Source: Nocardia ignorata NBRC 108230
Lineage (GTDB): Bacteria; Actinomycetota; Actinomycetes; Mycobacteriales; Mycobacteriaceae
Direction of reading: 5' to 3'
Length of the DNA stretch: 64,000 nt
Assembly: GCF_001612905.1 (NCBI RefSeq)
Contig: NZ_BDBI01000025.1
Span: forward strand, 1 to 64,000
Positions 16,462 through 25,533 of this stretch are shown piece by piece; the first letter of the stretch is position 1, and every line of letters starts with the position of its first letter. The translations under genes and the position numbers were made by a program. The notes under the pieces are model-generated. The model did no database searches. It saw only the letters and a program-made list of their open reading frames with translations, and was not told where the DNA came from.

Positions 16462-16738
16462 CGTCCGATTCCCCTTCCCGACCCGCCGACGGGCAGGCCC
16501 GGCAGTGATCCTACGTCGCCACCCACCGGAAGTTCGGAGTCGGAAAGCCCGCTGTGGAAACAGGATTCGGCAGAAGCCGCAGTGCCGAGAAGATTCGACA
16601 GACGGAGGACCGTACGGATCTGCCACAACCCGGATGGTCGGCAGTGGTGACCGCGACAGGATCGGGCGACGCAGGGCTGGGTGAGGACAATCGCTTGGTA
16701 GCTTGGGCGCGTTTGTGAGGCAGTGGAAGGGACCTGGA

Positions 16739-17224
16739 ATGCGCCGGTTGTCGACGATTGGCCTGGGAATCGTGGTGGCGGGCACGGTCGCCGGATGTTC
16801 CGGCGACGACCCGGCGGCGAAGGCGCTGTTCGAGCCGTGCGCGGGCGTGGGGGAGCAGGCGCTGACACAGGCGGGGGTCGACCCGGCGTCGCGAGTCCCC
16901 GCCGGGTCGGCGGAGGCGGGGTGGCAGACGTGCGCGTGGGACGGTGCGACCGCGTCGTTGCGGGTCTACTCGGCGGATCGTTCCCTCGAGGAGTTCGAGG
17001 CCGAGGCCGGTCCCGGCAACTTCTACGACATCACGGTCGCCGGACGTGCGGGACGCAAGCTGGTCGACTCGGCCTCGCTGACCACGGTGTGCGATGTCGC
17101 CTTCGGCGCCGAACAGGGAGTGGTCCGCATGATCGTGGTGACCAACCCGGGCCAGCCCGCGCCGGACGCCTGCGCGACGCTGACCCGGATGGGCGAGGCG
17201 ATCGTTCCCGCCCTACCCGCCTAG
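16739..17224 (+). CDS. DUF3558-like secreted lipoprotein
   Basis: A 161-residue protein with an N-terminal signal (MRRLSTIGLGIVVAGTV) and lipobox VAGCSG, so the mature protein starts at about Cys21. The exported domain holds paired cysteines (EPC...QTCAW; TTVCDVAF; DACATL), as in the DUF3558 lipoproteins common in mycolic-acid bacteria. The ATG at 16739 was chosen because it directly precedes the signal peptide. The stop overlaps the convergent oxidoreductase gene by 12 bp. Function unknown. Confidence 0.78.
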   Translation: MRRLSTIGLGIVVAGTVAGCSGDDPAAKALFEPCAGVGEQALTQAGVDPASRVPAGSAEAGWQTCAWDGATASLRVYSADRSLEEFEAEAGPGNFYDITVAGRAGRKLVDSASLTTVCDVAFGAEQGVVRMIVVTNPGQPAPDACATLTRMGEAIVPALPA

Positions 17225-18208
17225 CGCGGGAACCACCTCGCGCTCGAACAGTTCGATACCGGAGGTGTCGTAGGCGGCTTCGGGGAAGTTGAGGATGGCG
17301 TAGCCGAGGCCGAGATCCTCGACGGCGCCCAGCCGTTCGGCGATCTGCTCGGGCGTGCCGGTGGCGGCGCTGCTCGCGAAATTGTCGGTGACATAGGTCT
17401 TGGCCGCATCGGCGCCGAGGAAGGGCGCGTAGCGGTCGACGATGAGCGAGAGACGTTCCTGTACTTCGGTTTCCGTGCTGCCCACCACGGCGTTGAAGTT
17501 GGCGCTGCGGGTGATGGCGGCGAAGTCGGTGCCCACCTCTGCGCAGTGTTCGCGCAGGATTTCGGACTTGCGGATGAACTCGTCGGGGACGGCGCTGAAG
17601 TTGGTGTAGTTCGCGTACTTCGCGGCGATGCGCAGTGTCTTCTTCTCCCCGCCGCCCGCGATCCAGATGGGAATCCCGTTCTCCTGCAACGGACGTGGGT
17701 GCACAATGGCGCCGTCGACCTGGTAGTACCTGCCGTCGAGGGTGGCGCGCCCGGTCCGCCATGCCTGACGGAAGATCTGCACGCCCTCGTCGAGACGGCC
17801 CAGGCGTTCACCGGCGGGCGGGAAGCCGTAACCATAAGCGCGCCACTCGTGTTCGTACCAGCCCGCGCCGATACCCATCTCCACCCGGCCACCCGAGATC
17901 AGGTCGACCGTCGCGGCGACCTTGGCCAGATAGGCGGGGTTGCGGTAGCTCATGGCCGTACACATCTGCCCCAGCCGCACCCGGCTGGTCGAGGCGGCGA
18001 AGGCCGACATCAGCGACCACGCCTCGTGGGTCGCCTCGTCAGTGGGCACGGGGGTGGTGTGGAAGTGGTCGTACACCCAGATCGACTCCCACACGCCGCC
18101 GCTGTCGAACCGCTCGGCCAGTTCGCGCATCACCGCCCACTGGTCGGCCGGTTCGATGTCGACCAGGTCGAGCCGCCAGCCCTGGGGGACGAAGATGCCG
18201 AAGCGCAC
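17213..18208 (-). CDS. Luciferase-like (LLM) F420-dependent oxidoreductase
   Basis: A 331-residue TIM-barrel LLM-family protein. It has VRFGIFVPQGW at the start, ESIWVYDHFHTTP (about 40-52), LGQMCTAMSYRNPAYLAKVAATVDLISGGR, GIGAGWYEHEWRAYG and GRYYQVDGAIVHPRPLQ. These are the blocks of F420-type members in actinobacteria. The GTG at 18208 follows GAGGAGAAACCT and begins the first strand; an upstream ATG would add 31 poorly conserved residues. It is probably monocistronic. The substrate is unknown, and flavin rather than F420 cannot be excluded. Confidence 0.85.
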   Translation of the reverse strand: MRFGIFVPQGWRLDLVDIEPADQWAVMRELAERFDSGGVWESIWVYDHFHTTPVPTDEATHEAWSLMSAFAASTSRVRLGQMCTAMSYRNPAYLAKVAATVDLISGGRVEMGIGAGWYEHEWRAYGYGFPPAGERLGRLDEGVQIFRQAWRTGRATLDGRYYQVDGAIVHPRPLQENGIPIWIAGGGEKKTLRIAAKYANYTNFSAVPDEFIRKSEILREHCAEVGTDFAAITRSANFNAVVGSTETEVQERLSLIVDRYAPFLGADAAKTYVTDNFASSAATGTPEQIAERLGAVEDLGLGYAILNFPEAAYDTSGIELFEREVVPALGG

Positions 18209-18360
18209 AGGTTTCTCCTCAGTGTGTTGACAACCGATGTCGCCGCGCCACGCACCGCGGCTTCCGGTCTCCACTGTTCCCACTGCCGTCCACTCCGGCA
18301 ACTATTGTGCGCGCGCCGCGCCGAATCCCCGACCGGCGGTTTTCGCCCGCGACCGTCCGC

Positions 18361-19047
18361 TCAGGCGTTCGGGTCGCCGTAGGAGGCGGCGATGTCCTTG
18401 GAGCTGGGCCACCGGCTGTAGGTGGGTGACTGCGGCCAGCCTTCGGGGCTGTCCTGCCACTCCTCCTGGCGTCCGTAGGGGAGGGCGTCGATCAGGCCGA
18501 AGGTGTAGGCGAGCTGTTCGGTGCCGCGACCGTCGGTGTGCCAGCTGCGGTAGACGGTGTCGCCGTCGCGCAGGAAGGTGTTCACCGCGAAGCCCGCCCC
18601 GGGGCCCGCGCCCATATCGGCGCCGAAGGGGCTGTCGGCGGTGGAATACCAGGTCATGGTGTTGCCGACGCGGCGCTTGTAGGCGAGCACCTCGTCGATG
18701 GGGCCCTGGGTGACGATGACGAACCGCGCGTCGTAGGCGTCGAGGAAATCGAGCCGCGCGTACTGGGAGGTGAGCCCGGTGCAGCCGGGGCACTGCCAGG
18801 TGTTCCCCGGCGTCCACATGTGGTGGTAGGTGATGAGCTGGGTGCGCCCGTCGAACACCTCGGCGAGCGAAACATCGCTGCCGTCTTCGGCTTCGAGCGT
18901 GTAATCGGGCAGGCGGACGGCGGGCAGCCTGCGTCGCTGGGCGGCGATGGCGTCGAGTTCGCGGGTGGCGGCCTTCTCGCGGACGCGAAGGGCGTCGAGT
19001 TCGGCTTGCCAGGTGTCGTGGTCGACGACGTTCGGGAGTGCGGTCAT
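18361..19047 (-). CDS. DUF899-family thioredoxin-like protein
   Basis: A 228-residue DUF899 protein. After an N-terminal helical region (WQAELDALRVREKAATRELDAIAAQRRRLP) it has a thioredoxin-like core with LITYHHMW, QCPGCTG (CxxC near residue 94), ARLDFLDAYDARFVIVTQGP and GRGTEQLAYTFGLIDALPYGRQ. The ATG at 19047 begins MTALPNVVDHDTW, typical for this family. It diverges from a TetR gene across a 19-bp palindrome and is probably its target. The biochemical activity is not established for the family. Confidence 0.85.
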   Translation of the reverse strand: MTALPNVVDHDTWQAELDALRVREKAATRELDAIAAQRRRLPAVRLPDYTLEAEDGSDVSLAEVFDGRTQLITYHHMWTPGNTWQCPGCTGLTSQYARLDFLDAYDARFVIVTQGPIDEVLAYKRRVGNTMTWYSTADSPFGADMGAGPGAGFAVNTFLRDGDTVYRSWHTDGRGTEQLAYTFGLIDALPYGRQEEWQDSPEGWPQSPTYSRWPSSKDIAASYGDPNA

Positions 19048-19061
19048 GGGTACGGCCTCCG

Positions 19062-19080
19062 ATGTGTACGGCGTGCACAT
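19062..19080. promoter_or_regulatory. Probable operator between DUF899 and TetR genes
   Basis: ATGTGTACGGCGTGCACAT is a 19-bp inverted repeat, nine bases per arm with one mismatch. It lies 15 bases upstream of the DUF899 start and 46 bases upstream of the TetR start, in the position expected for autorepression and control of the divergent gene. Confidence 0.5.
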
Positions 19081-19125
19081 TTGATATGTTCACACCATAT
19101 ACTTCGCGGAAGGGGTGTACAAGGG

Positions 19126-19743
19126 TTGGCGTATCACCACGGCGATCTCGCGGCCGCGCTGCTCGCGGCGGGCTTGGAACTCACCAGGTCCGGTGGGCCC
19201 GACGCGCTGACCATCCGGGAAGTCACCCGTCGCGTCGGGGTCACGCCAAATGCCGCCTACCGGCACTTTCCCGACCGCAAGGCGCTGCTCGACGCGGTGT
19301 CGTCGGCGATCCAGGCCGACATGGCGGCGCGCATGGCGACCGACCGCGTACCCGCCGGGCCGCGGGAAAGCCTGCGCGCCGTCGGTCTCGGCTACATCGC
19401 GTTCGCGCTCGCCGAACCGGGCTGGTTCGCCGTCGCGTTCTTCGGCGCGGGAGACACCTCGCCCGCCGCGATCGCCGACTCGCCCGCCTACCTGGCCCTC
19501 GCCGAGGCGCTCGACATGATGGTCCATATCGGCGACCTCACCCCGTCGGCGCGCGAGGCCGCCACGTGGAGCTGCTGGTCGACGGTGCACGGCTTTGCCG
19601 AACTGGCCTTGCGTGGACCGCTGCGCCACGTGGACGGCGCGAAGGTCTGGCAGTTCGCCGAACAGGCGGTCGACACCGTCATCGCGGGATTGCCCGCCCA
19701 TGGTGTGACAGAGGCCACTGTGACCAGTGGTACGACAGCGTAA
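19126..19743 (+). CDS. TetR-family regulator divergent from DUF899
   Basis: A 205-residue TetR regulator. The helix-turn-helix is TIREVTRRVGVTPNAAYRHFPDRKALLDAV, roughly residues 27-56, and a C-terminal helical domain (WHG-like, WSTVHGFAELALRGPL) is also present. The start is probably TTG at 19126, because GGAAGGGG lies 10 bases upstream and no ATG or GTG exists in frame nearby. It likely controls the divergent DUF899 gene through the palindrome between them. Confidence 0.85.
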   Translation: MAYHHGDLAAALLAAGLELTRSGGPDALTIREVTRRVGVTPNAAYRHFPDRKALLDAVSSAIQADMAARMATDRVPAGPRESLRAVGLGYIAFALAEPGWFAVAFFGAGDTSPAAIADSPAYLALAEALDMMVHIGDLTPSAREAATWSCWSTVHGFAELALRGPLRHVDGAKVWQFAEQAVDTVIAGLPAHGVTEATVTSGTTA

Positions 19744-19829
19744 AGATGAAACGACCAGTCCTCGCATGTATCCTTCGGGGAGAAGTGTGGGCACAGGGCC
19801 CGCGGTGACGACGAGGAGGTGGTGTTGCC

Positions 19830-19889
19830 ATGCGCAGCGAACCCCCTAGTCGAAGGCCGCGCGGCGTCGCCCCTTCGCTCTCGCACTGA
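19830..19889 (+). CDS. Pro/Arg-rich leader peptide candidate upstream of mgtE
   Basis: A 19-codon open frame, MRSEPPSRRPRGVAPSLSH, has a perfect AGGAGG ten bases before its ATG. It sits in the 290-bp leader between the TetR stop and mgtE. Its composition (Glu-Pro-Pro near the start, four Pro and four Arg in 19 residues) recalls the enterobacterial mgtL leader peptide, whose Pro codons and acidic-Pro motif make translation sensitive to Mg2+. Downstream, short complementary pairs (GACGG 19907-19911 with CCGTC 19956-19960; GATGGT 19920-19925 with ACCATC 19968-19973) cannot form together, which could give alternative structures. The role is inferred. Confidence 0.4.
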   Translation: MRSEPPSRRPRGVAPSLSH

Positions 19890-20033
19890 AACCGGCCGGC
19901 TCTCCTGACGGTGGTGCGTGATGGTCGTGGTGGCGGACGCCCGCGGTAATCCTCGCCGTCTCCCGAAACCATCTCGGCGCATGTACCTACCTCTGCCGTA
20001 GGCATGCGCGTTGTCGCGCCCGAGGACTGTCCC

Positions 20034-21473
20034 ATGTCACAGATCGATCTCGTCGAAGCACGTCACGTACCTGTCGAAGCCGTCGCGCACGAGCCGAATC
20101 CTATTGTGGCCGAAGATCATTCGGTGACCGAGGCCTTGGCGATCCTGTCGGAGTCGGTGCGCGACATCGTCGAGACCCACCGCGTGAACAGCGCGATGGA
20201 CTGGCTCGACAACCGACCGCCGCACGTCATCGCCGATGCGCTGGCCCGCATGGACGCCGTGCAGGCCGGGGTGGTGTTCCGGCTGCTCGACAAGGACCGC
20301 GCCATCACGGTTTTCGAGGAACTCGAGCCGGTCGACCAGCAGCAGATCCTGCAGGGCCTGCGCGAGAAGAGTTTTCGCGATCTGGTCGAGGCGATGGACC
20401 CCGACGACCGCGCCCGCATGCTGCACGAGGCGCCCGCCAAGGTCGCCAAGAAGGTGCTCGAGGGGCTGAGTCCTCGCGAGCGCCGGATGACCGCCGCCCT
20501 GCTCGGCTACCCGGAGGGGTCGGTCGGTCACTACATGACGCCGGAAGTCGTTGCGCTGCCGGGCAATCTGACCGTCGCCCAGGCGCTGGCCTTGGTGCGT
20601 GCCAAGGGCGCCAACGCCGAAACGGTGTACACCCTGCCCGTGGTCGACCGGGGGCGCAGGCTCACCGGCATCGTGGAACTGCGCGAGCTGGTGCTGCACG
20701 CGCCCGAGGCGATGGTGTCGGAACTGGTTGTCACCGAACCGCCGTTCGTGCGTGCCACCGATTCCGCCGAGAAGGCGGCGCGGTTGATGAGTTCGACCAA
20801 CGAGATCAACCTGGTCGTCGTCGACAGCGAGGACCGGGTGGTCGGACTGCTCACCATCGACGACGCGATGGAGGTGCTCGAGGCCGCCGACAGCGAGGAC
20901 GTGGCCAAGCAGGCCGGTTCGGCGCCGTGGGAAGGCCATTACATGGCCGCCAAGGTGTTCCAGCTGGCGCGCTACCGGGCACTGTGGCTGATGCTGCTGC
21001 TGTTCGCGGCCACGCTCACGGTGAGCGTCACCGACATCTTCGCCACCACCCTCGAGCAGGCGGCCAGCCTGGCGCTGTTCATTCCGCTGCTCATCGGGGC
21101 GGGCGGCAACGCGGGCGCGCAGGCGGCCACGGCGTGTGTGCGTGCGCTGGCCGTCGGCGAGGTGCGGGTGTCTGATCTGTTCAAGGTGATCTGGCGCGAA
21201 TGCCGGGTCGGCCTGGTGCTCGGAAGCATGCTGGCCGCGGCGGGCCTGTTGATCGGCACCGTGTTCGTCGGCCCCAAGATCGCCATCGTCGTGGCTGTCA
21301 CGCTGGTGCTCATCTGCGGTTGGGCCGCGACCATCGGCGGCACGATGCCGTTGCTGGCCAAGAAGTTCCGCATCGACCCGGCCGTCGTATCGGCGCCGAT
21401 GGTGACGACACTCGTCGACGCCACCGGCCTGATCATCTACTTCACCACCGCGAAACTCGTTCTCGGCATCTGA
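20034..21473 (+). CDS. mgtE: Magnesium transporter MgtE
   Basis: A 479-residue MgtE channel. It has an N-terminal helical superhelix (about residues 25-145, including RVNSAMDWLDNRPP), two CBS domains (about 150-275, with GHYMTPEVVALP and EINLVVVDSEDRVVGLLTIDDAM) and five C-terminal membrane helices containing LLIGAGGNAGAQAATACVRALAVGEV, the conserved ion-path region. The ATG at 20034 has GAGGA seven bases upstream. An earlier ATG at 20004 lies inside an imperfect hairpin (19978-20008). Cytosolic Mg2+ bound at the CBS/N domains closes the pore. A leader mini-ORF may add control of synthesis. Confidence 0.93.
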   Translation: MSQIDLVEARHVPVEAVAHEPNPIVAEDHSVTEALAILSESVRDIVETHRVNSAMDWLDNRPPHVIADALARMDAVQAGVVFRLLDKDRAITVFEELEPVDQQQILQGLREKSFRDLVEAMDPDDRARMLHEAPAKVAKKVLEGLSPRERRMTAALLGYPEGSVGHYMTPEVVALPGNLTVAQALALVRAKGANAETVYTLPVVDRGRRLTGIVELRELVLHAPEAMVSELVVTEPPFVRATDSAEKAARLMSSTNEINLVVVDSEDRVVGLLTIDDAMEVLEAADSEDVAKQAGSAPWEGHYMAAKVFQLARYRALWLMLLLFAATLTVSVTDIFATTLEQAASLALFIPLLIGAGGNAGAQAATACVRALAVGEVRVSDLFKVIWRECRVGLVLGSMLAAAGLLIGTVFVGPKIAIVVAVTLVLICGWAATIGGTMPLLAKKFRIDPAVVSAPMVTTLVDATGLIIYFTTAKLVLGI

Positions 21474-21476
21474 GTT

Positions 21477-22442
21477 TCAGCGGGGTGGAAACAGGGTGAG
21501 GGCCGCCGCCATCACGTCCCTCGCGACATCGTCGGTGGCGGCGACCACCTCGACGATGGGGATCCGCCGTCCGAAAATCGTTGATTCAGGTGGCAATTCA
21601 GGTCCGACGGCGGCGGTGTAGATAGGAATCGAGCTGTCGTACACCGAGACCGAACGGTGCACGGTCCGCCCGTCGATGTGCTCTTCGGTGCTGTTGGCCG
21701 CCAGGTATTCCGGCACCCGGTACTCGTAGCCGACCGTGATCCGTTGTCCCCGGTAACCGAACAGGCACTGGGTGAGTCGCTGCTCGTCGTCGTGCACCGT
21801 GCCGACGAGTTTCGTGCGTACCGCGCACGGGTCGGCGCCGAGCAGCACCGTCGGCACGGTGTCGGGGGAGGTGCCCTGCGCCGGTGACTCACGCCACCGC
21901 TGCACCATCCCCGGCACCAGCGCGTCGGCGACGGTGCACGGGTTGGTCCCCGGGCGCGAGGACAGGCCGAGGTAGAACGCCGCCCCCGCCGGGAAATGCG
22001 CGGTGACGCCGCAGGATCGGGGCTCACCGGCGTCTCGGTCGGGAACGAGGCGGACGGTCACATCGCCGATCTGGCTGGTCCTGCCTCGTCCGCCCGCGGT
22101 CAGGCCGGGCAGCAGTGTCGCGTGCCAGGTCAGGGTGGTGCCTTCGCCAGGGGAATCGCTGTGCAGGACCGCCCGGCACGAATCCAGGCCGACGGTGACG
22201 CTCTCGACCGAACCCAGCGGTTCGAGCGCCTCGCGCGGCAAGATCGCGCACACATCCACCTGCCGGGTCGCCTGGGCGACCTTCTCGCGTTCGGCTCGGT
22301 CACGCGGCACCTGCGACCAGAACTCCGGTGGCGGCGCCGGGACCACCGGCGGTGGCGGCGCGGTCGCGGACGGGTCGCTCTCGTGGTCACCACAGCCGAC
22401 GCAAACGAGTAATGCCACGGCGAACGCTATCGTGCGCACCAT
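21477..22442 (-). CDS. Secreted lipoprotein, paralog A (DUF3558-like)
   Basis: A 321-residue lipoprotein with signal MVRTIAFAVALLV and lipobox VGCG, then a Pro-rich spacer (TAPPPPVVPAPPP). Two cysteine-containing repeats follow: VDVCAILPREALEPLG...DSCRAV and LLGADPCAVRTKLVG...TQCLFGY. The ATG at 22442 has AGGGG six bases upstream. It is clearly related to the protein at 24337-25287 (shared GTSPDT and GADPCAV blocks), and the two flank metPS on the opposite strand. It converges on mgtE with only 3 bases between. Function unknown. Confidence 0.78.
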   Translation of the reverse strand: MVRTIAFAVALLVCVGCGDHESDPSATAPPPPVVPAPPPEFWSQVPRDRAEREKVAQATRQVDVCAILPREALEPLGSVESVTVGLDSCRAVLHSDSPGEGTTLTWHATLLPGLTAGGRGRTSQIGDVTVRLVPDRDAGEPRSCGVTAHFPAGAAFYLGLSSRPGTNPCTVADALVPGMVQRWRESPAQGTSPDTVPTVLLGADPCAVRTKLVGTVHDDEQRLTQCLFGYRGQRITVGYEYRVPEYLAANSTEEHIDGRTVHRSVSVYDSSIPIYTAAVGPELPPESTIFGRRIPIVEVVAATDDVARDVMAAALTLFPPR

Positions 22443-22683
22443 CGGCAACCCCTGTCGTCGGTGACCCGGTCCGATGTCGGACCCGAACCCGAGTGTGCCC
22501 GTGCGAGCAATCCACTCGCAAACACCGGAACTGGACCGATGCCGCCTTGTCGCCGCATCGCGATCTCCGCCGGATCGTCACCGGGGCGACATCGGATCCC
22601 CGGCCGGGAAGAGCCGGGCGCCCCTACACTAAGGTCCTTTCGCGCAACCGAGACCACACGTCGCGAGTAGATGGAGTAGTGCG

Positions 22684-24228
22684 ATGACAGCACGCCCCCG
22701 GGAACAATGGGGTACACGGGCAGGATTCCTGCTCGCGGCGATCGGCTCGGCGGTCGGGCTGGGCAATATCTGGCGATTCCCCTATATCGCCTACGAGAAC
22801 GGCGGCGGGGCCTTTCTTCTGCCCTACCTCGTCGCCCTGCTCTCGGCAGGTATCCCGCTGCTGATCTTCGAGTACACCATCGGTCACAAGTTTCGTGGGT
22901 CGCCGCCGCTGGCGTTCCGTCGGATGGCGCGTGCGGCCGAACCCATCGGCTGGTGGCAGGTGGCGATCTGTTTCGTGATCTCCGTCTACTACGCGGTGAT
23001 CATCGCCTGGGCCATTCGCTACGTCGGCTTCTCCGTCGGCCAGCAGTGGGGTGACGACCCCGAGAAGTTCTTCTCCAACGACTTCCTGCACGTCGCCGAG
23101 CAGCCGGGCTTCGCCGCCCCGTTCGTTCCGGGCGTGCTGTGGCCGCTGATCGCGGTGTGGGTGGTGACGCTGGTCGTCCTCGCCCTCGGTATCCGCCGCG
23201 GCATCGAGGTCGCGAGCAAGATCTTCATCCCGCTGCTCGTGGTTCTCTTCCTGATCCTGGTCGTGCGCGCGCTGTTTCTGCCCGGCGCGGCCGAGGGGCT
23301 CAACGCGTTCTTCTCCCCGGATTGGTCGAGCATCACCGACGGCAAGGTGTGGGTCGCTGCCTACGGACAGATCTTCTTCTCCCTGTCGGTCGGCTTCGGC
23401 ATCATGGTCACCTACGCCTCGTACCTGCGGCGCAAGGCCGACCTCGGTGGGTCCGCGCTGGTCGCCGGGTTCGCGAACAGTTCCTTCGAGATCCTGGCCG
23501 GTATCGGTGTCTTCGCCACTCTCGGTTTCATGGCGCACCAGACCGGTGTCGCGGTGAGCGAGGCCGCCACGAGCGGTCCGGGTCTGGCCTTCGTCGCGTT
23601 CCCGACGATCATCTCCGAATTGTCCTCGGGCGCGGCGTGGTTCGGCATCCTGTTCTTCACCTGCCTGGTTCTCGCCGGGCTCACCTCGCTGATCAGCATC
23701 GTCCAGGTGATCGTCTCGGCGGTGCAGGACCGGACCGGGCTCGCCCGGGTGCCCGCGGTGCTGATCGTCGGCGGCCTCACCGCCGCTGTCTCGATCGCCT
23801 TGTTCCCGACTCGCAACGGTCTGTACCTGCTCGACGTGGCCGACCACTTCATCAACCAGTACGGCATCGTGCTGGCCGCGTTCGTGGCGGTGATCGTGGT
23901 CGCCTGGGCGCTGCGCAAACTCGGTGTACTGCGCGAACACACCGACACGGTGTCCAACCTGAAGGTCGGCCGCGTGTGGATGGTGCTGCTCGGTGTGGTG
24001 ACGCCGGTGGCGCTGGTGTGGATGATGGTCGACAGCCTGCGCCAGGAATTCGGTGAGACCTACGGCGGATACACGACCGAGTACGTGCTGATCGCGGGCT
24101 GGGGCGTGGCCGGTGTGGCCATCGTGCTCGGCGTGGTCATGGCTCTGCTGCCATGGCGCGATCCCGGTGTACCGGAAGACGAGGACGGCGTCGTCGCGGC
24201 GCCGGTGACCGAGGAGGCGAAGTCCTGA
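22684..24228 (+). CDS. metP: NSS-family sodium symporter, MetP-type
   Basis: A 514-residue neurotransmitter:sodium symporter (LeuT fold), about 12 membrane helices. The helix 1 signature RAGFLLAAIGSAVGLGNIWRFP (about 12-33) carries the unwound Na+/substrate site. YGQIFFSLSVGFGIMVTYASY is the helix 6 equivalent. Pairing with a tiny downstream membrane subunit is the hallmark of the Corynebacterium glutamicum MetPS methionine/alanine importer, so methionine or alanine uptake is the best guess. The TGATG overlap couples it to metS. Confidence 0.87.
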   Translation: MTARPREQWGTRAGFLLAAIGSAVGLGNIWRFPYIAYENGGGAFLLPYLVALLSAGIPLLIFEYTIGHKFRGSPPLAFRRMARAAEPIGWWQVAICFVISVYYAVIIAWAIRYVGFSVGQQWGDDPEKFFSNDFLHVAEQPGFAAPFVPGVLWPLIAVWVVTLVVLALGIRRGIEVASKIFIPLLVVLFLILVVRALFLPGAAEGLNAFFSPDWSSITDGKVWVAAYGQIFFSLSVGFGIMVTYASYLRRKADLGGSALVAGFANSSFEILAGIGVFATLGFMAHQTGVAVSEAATSGPGLAFVAFPTIISELSSGAAWFGILFFTCLVLAGLTSLISIVQVIVSAVQDRTGLARVPAVLIVGGLTAAVSIALFPTRNGLYLLDVADHFINQYGIVLAAFVAVIVVAWALRKLGVLREHTDTVSNLKVGRVWMVLLGVVTPVALVWMMVDSLRQEFGETYGGYTTEYVLIAGWGVAGVAIVLGVVMALLPWRDPGVPEDEDGVVAAPVTEEAKS

Positions 24229-24335
24229 TGTCGGCTGGTGCGATCACAATGCTGATCATTTCGATCGTGGTGGTGTGGGGTGGGCTGCTCGCCTCCGTCA
24301 TCGCTCTGCGCCGTTTCCCGGAGGACACGGAGTAG
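24228..24335 (+). CDS. metS: MetS-type small subunit of the NSS transporter
   Basis: A 35-residue single-helix membrane peptide (AGAITMLIISIVVVWGGLLA, then a short charged tail RRFPEDTE). Its ATG shares one base with the metP stop (TGATG), and GAGGAGG lies about ten bases upstream. The family is annotated as methionine/alanine import NSS transporter small subunit, needed for activity of the large subunit. It is near the lower size limit for such subunits. Confidence 0.85.
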   Translation: MSAGAITMLIISIVVVWGGLLASVIALRRFPEDTE

Positions 24336-24336
24336 C

Positions 24337-25287
24337 TCACGGCAGCAGCGGCAGTGCCTCGCGCATGACCTTCTCCGCGACGGACGAGTCGGCGGTGACC
24401 GACACCTTCGGCACGCGGGGGCCGAGCAGGGCGTCGGTCGGGCCGGGAGTCAGAGCCCGGCCGACGATGGCGGTCAGGGAGATGATGGACGATGTCGCGG
24501 TGCCCGGTTCGAAGCGGAACACCTGGCGCCCGCCGACCGTGAAGGCGGGGGTGTCATCGGTGACGGAGCGTTCGGAGCCGTAGTCGTAGGTCACGATCGC
24601 CTCGTGGCCGTCGACGGTGAGTTTGCAGGTGGTGAGCCGCTGATCGCGCACGGGGACGAGCGAACCGAGCAGCGGGGCAACGGCACACGGGTCGGCGCCG
24701 GTCACCACCGTGCGATCCGTATCGGGTGAGGTGCCGTGCGGCGGCTCCTCGCGGAACTCGACCAGCGCGATCCGCAACAGGTCGGCGGCGGTCGCACACG
24801 CGTCGCCCGGCGCGCGGACACTCAGCGACAGATCGGCGCCCGACACGAACAGCGCCCACGCCTGACACGCCGCCCGCGACTGCGGATCCGACGACGTAGC
24901 GGGCTCGTCGTCGAACAACACGCGCACATCGCCCATCGACTCCTCGCGCACCGGTCCGTCCATCGCGGGTTCACCGGAGAACATCACCCCTGTACTCCAG
25001 GTGGCGTCGATACCGGTGAGATGACCATCGACGGCGATGGCGGCGCGGCACTGATCCGGGCGGACGTCCTCGACCGTGCTCACCGTTCCGAACGGCTCGA
25101 GCGAGGCGCGCGGCAGCAGGGCGCACACGTCGATCGCGCGTACCTTGCGCAGGACGGTCACCTTCTCCTCGTCGGAAACCGCTGCCCTGGACCAGAATCC
25201 GTCGCTGGGCATCGCATCCGGCGCGGGGCCGGGACCGCATGCGACCGAGGTCACCGCGGCGAGGGTCAACAGAAACATCCGTCGCAC
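24337..25287 (-). CDS. Secreted lipoprotein, paralog B (DUF3558-like)
   Basis: A 316-residue lipoprotein. The GTG start at 25287 follows GAAGGGA nine bases upstream and opens the signal VRRMFLLTLAAVTSVACG, with the lipid Cys at about residue 17. The exported part repeats the paralog A layout: IDVCALLPRASLEPFG, DQCRAAI, GTSPDTDRTVVTGADPCAV and TTCKLTVDG. It lies on the far side of metPS from paralog A and converges on metS with one base between. Its promoter region is shared with nrdF. Function unknown. Confidence 0.78.
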   Translation of the reverse strand: MRRMFLLTLAAVTSVACGPGPAPDAMPSDGFWSRAAVSDEEKVTVLRKVRAIDVCALLPRASLEPFGTVSTVEDVRPDQCRAAIAVDGHLTGIDATWSTGVMFSGEPAMDGPVREESMGDVRVLFDDEPATSSDPQSRAACQAWALFVSGADLSLSVRAPGDACATAADLLRIALVEFREEPPHGTSPDTDRTVVTGADPCAVAPLLGSLVPVRDQRLTTCKLTVDGHEAIVTYDYGSERSVTDDTPAFTVGGRQVFRFEPGTATSSIISLTAIVGRALTPGPTDALLGPRVPKVSVTADSSVAEKVMREALPLLP

Positions 25288-25533
25288 AGTCGATGTCCCT
25301 TCGGATCGATTCACTCTCTCCCGACGATCTTCCCGCACGGTGATCGTGGGTCGACGGGGTGGTTCCGGATCGGGCGGCGGGTGGTGGTACTCACCGACGG
25401 GGCGGGGTGGTCGGTGCGTGTGAGGAAAACGCGGGCGATGCGATGGTGGTCCGCGCGGGCGCGTGACGCACAATGGGGGCCGCGTGTGTGGTGCGGATGG
25501 TCGGCCGGTGAGGTCGGATCGCCCGCATCGCAA

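Noticed and set aside
19744..20033. M-box (Mg2+) riboswitch upstream of mgtE
   Set aside because: I could not find the conserved GUUAGGUGAGGCUCC-type segments in order; the leader ORF explains the region better.
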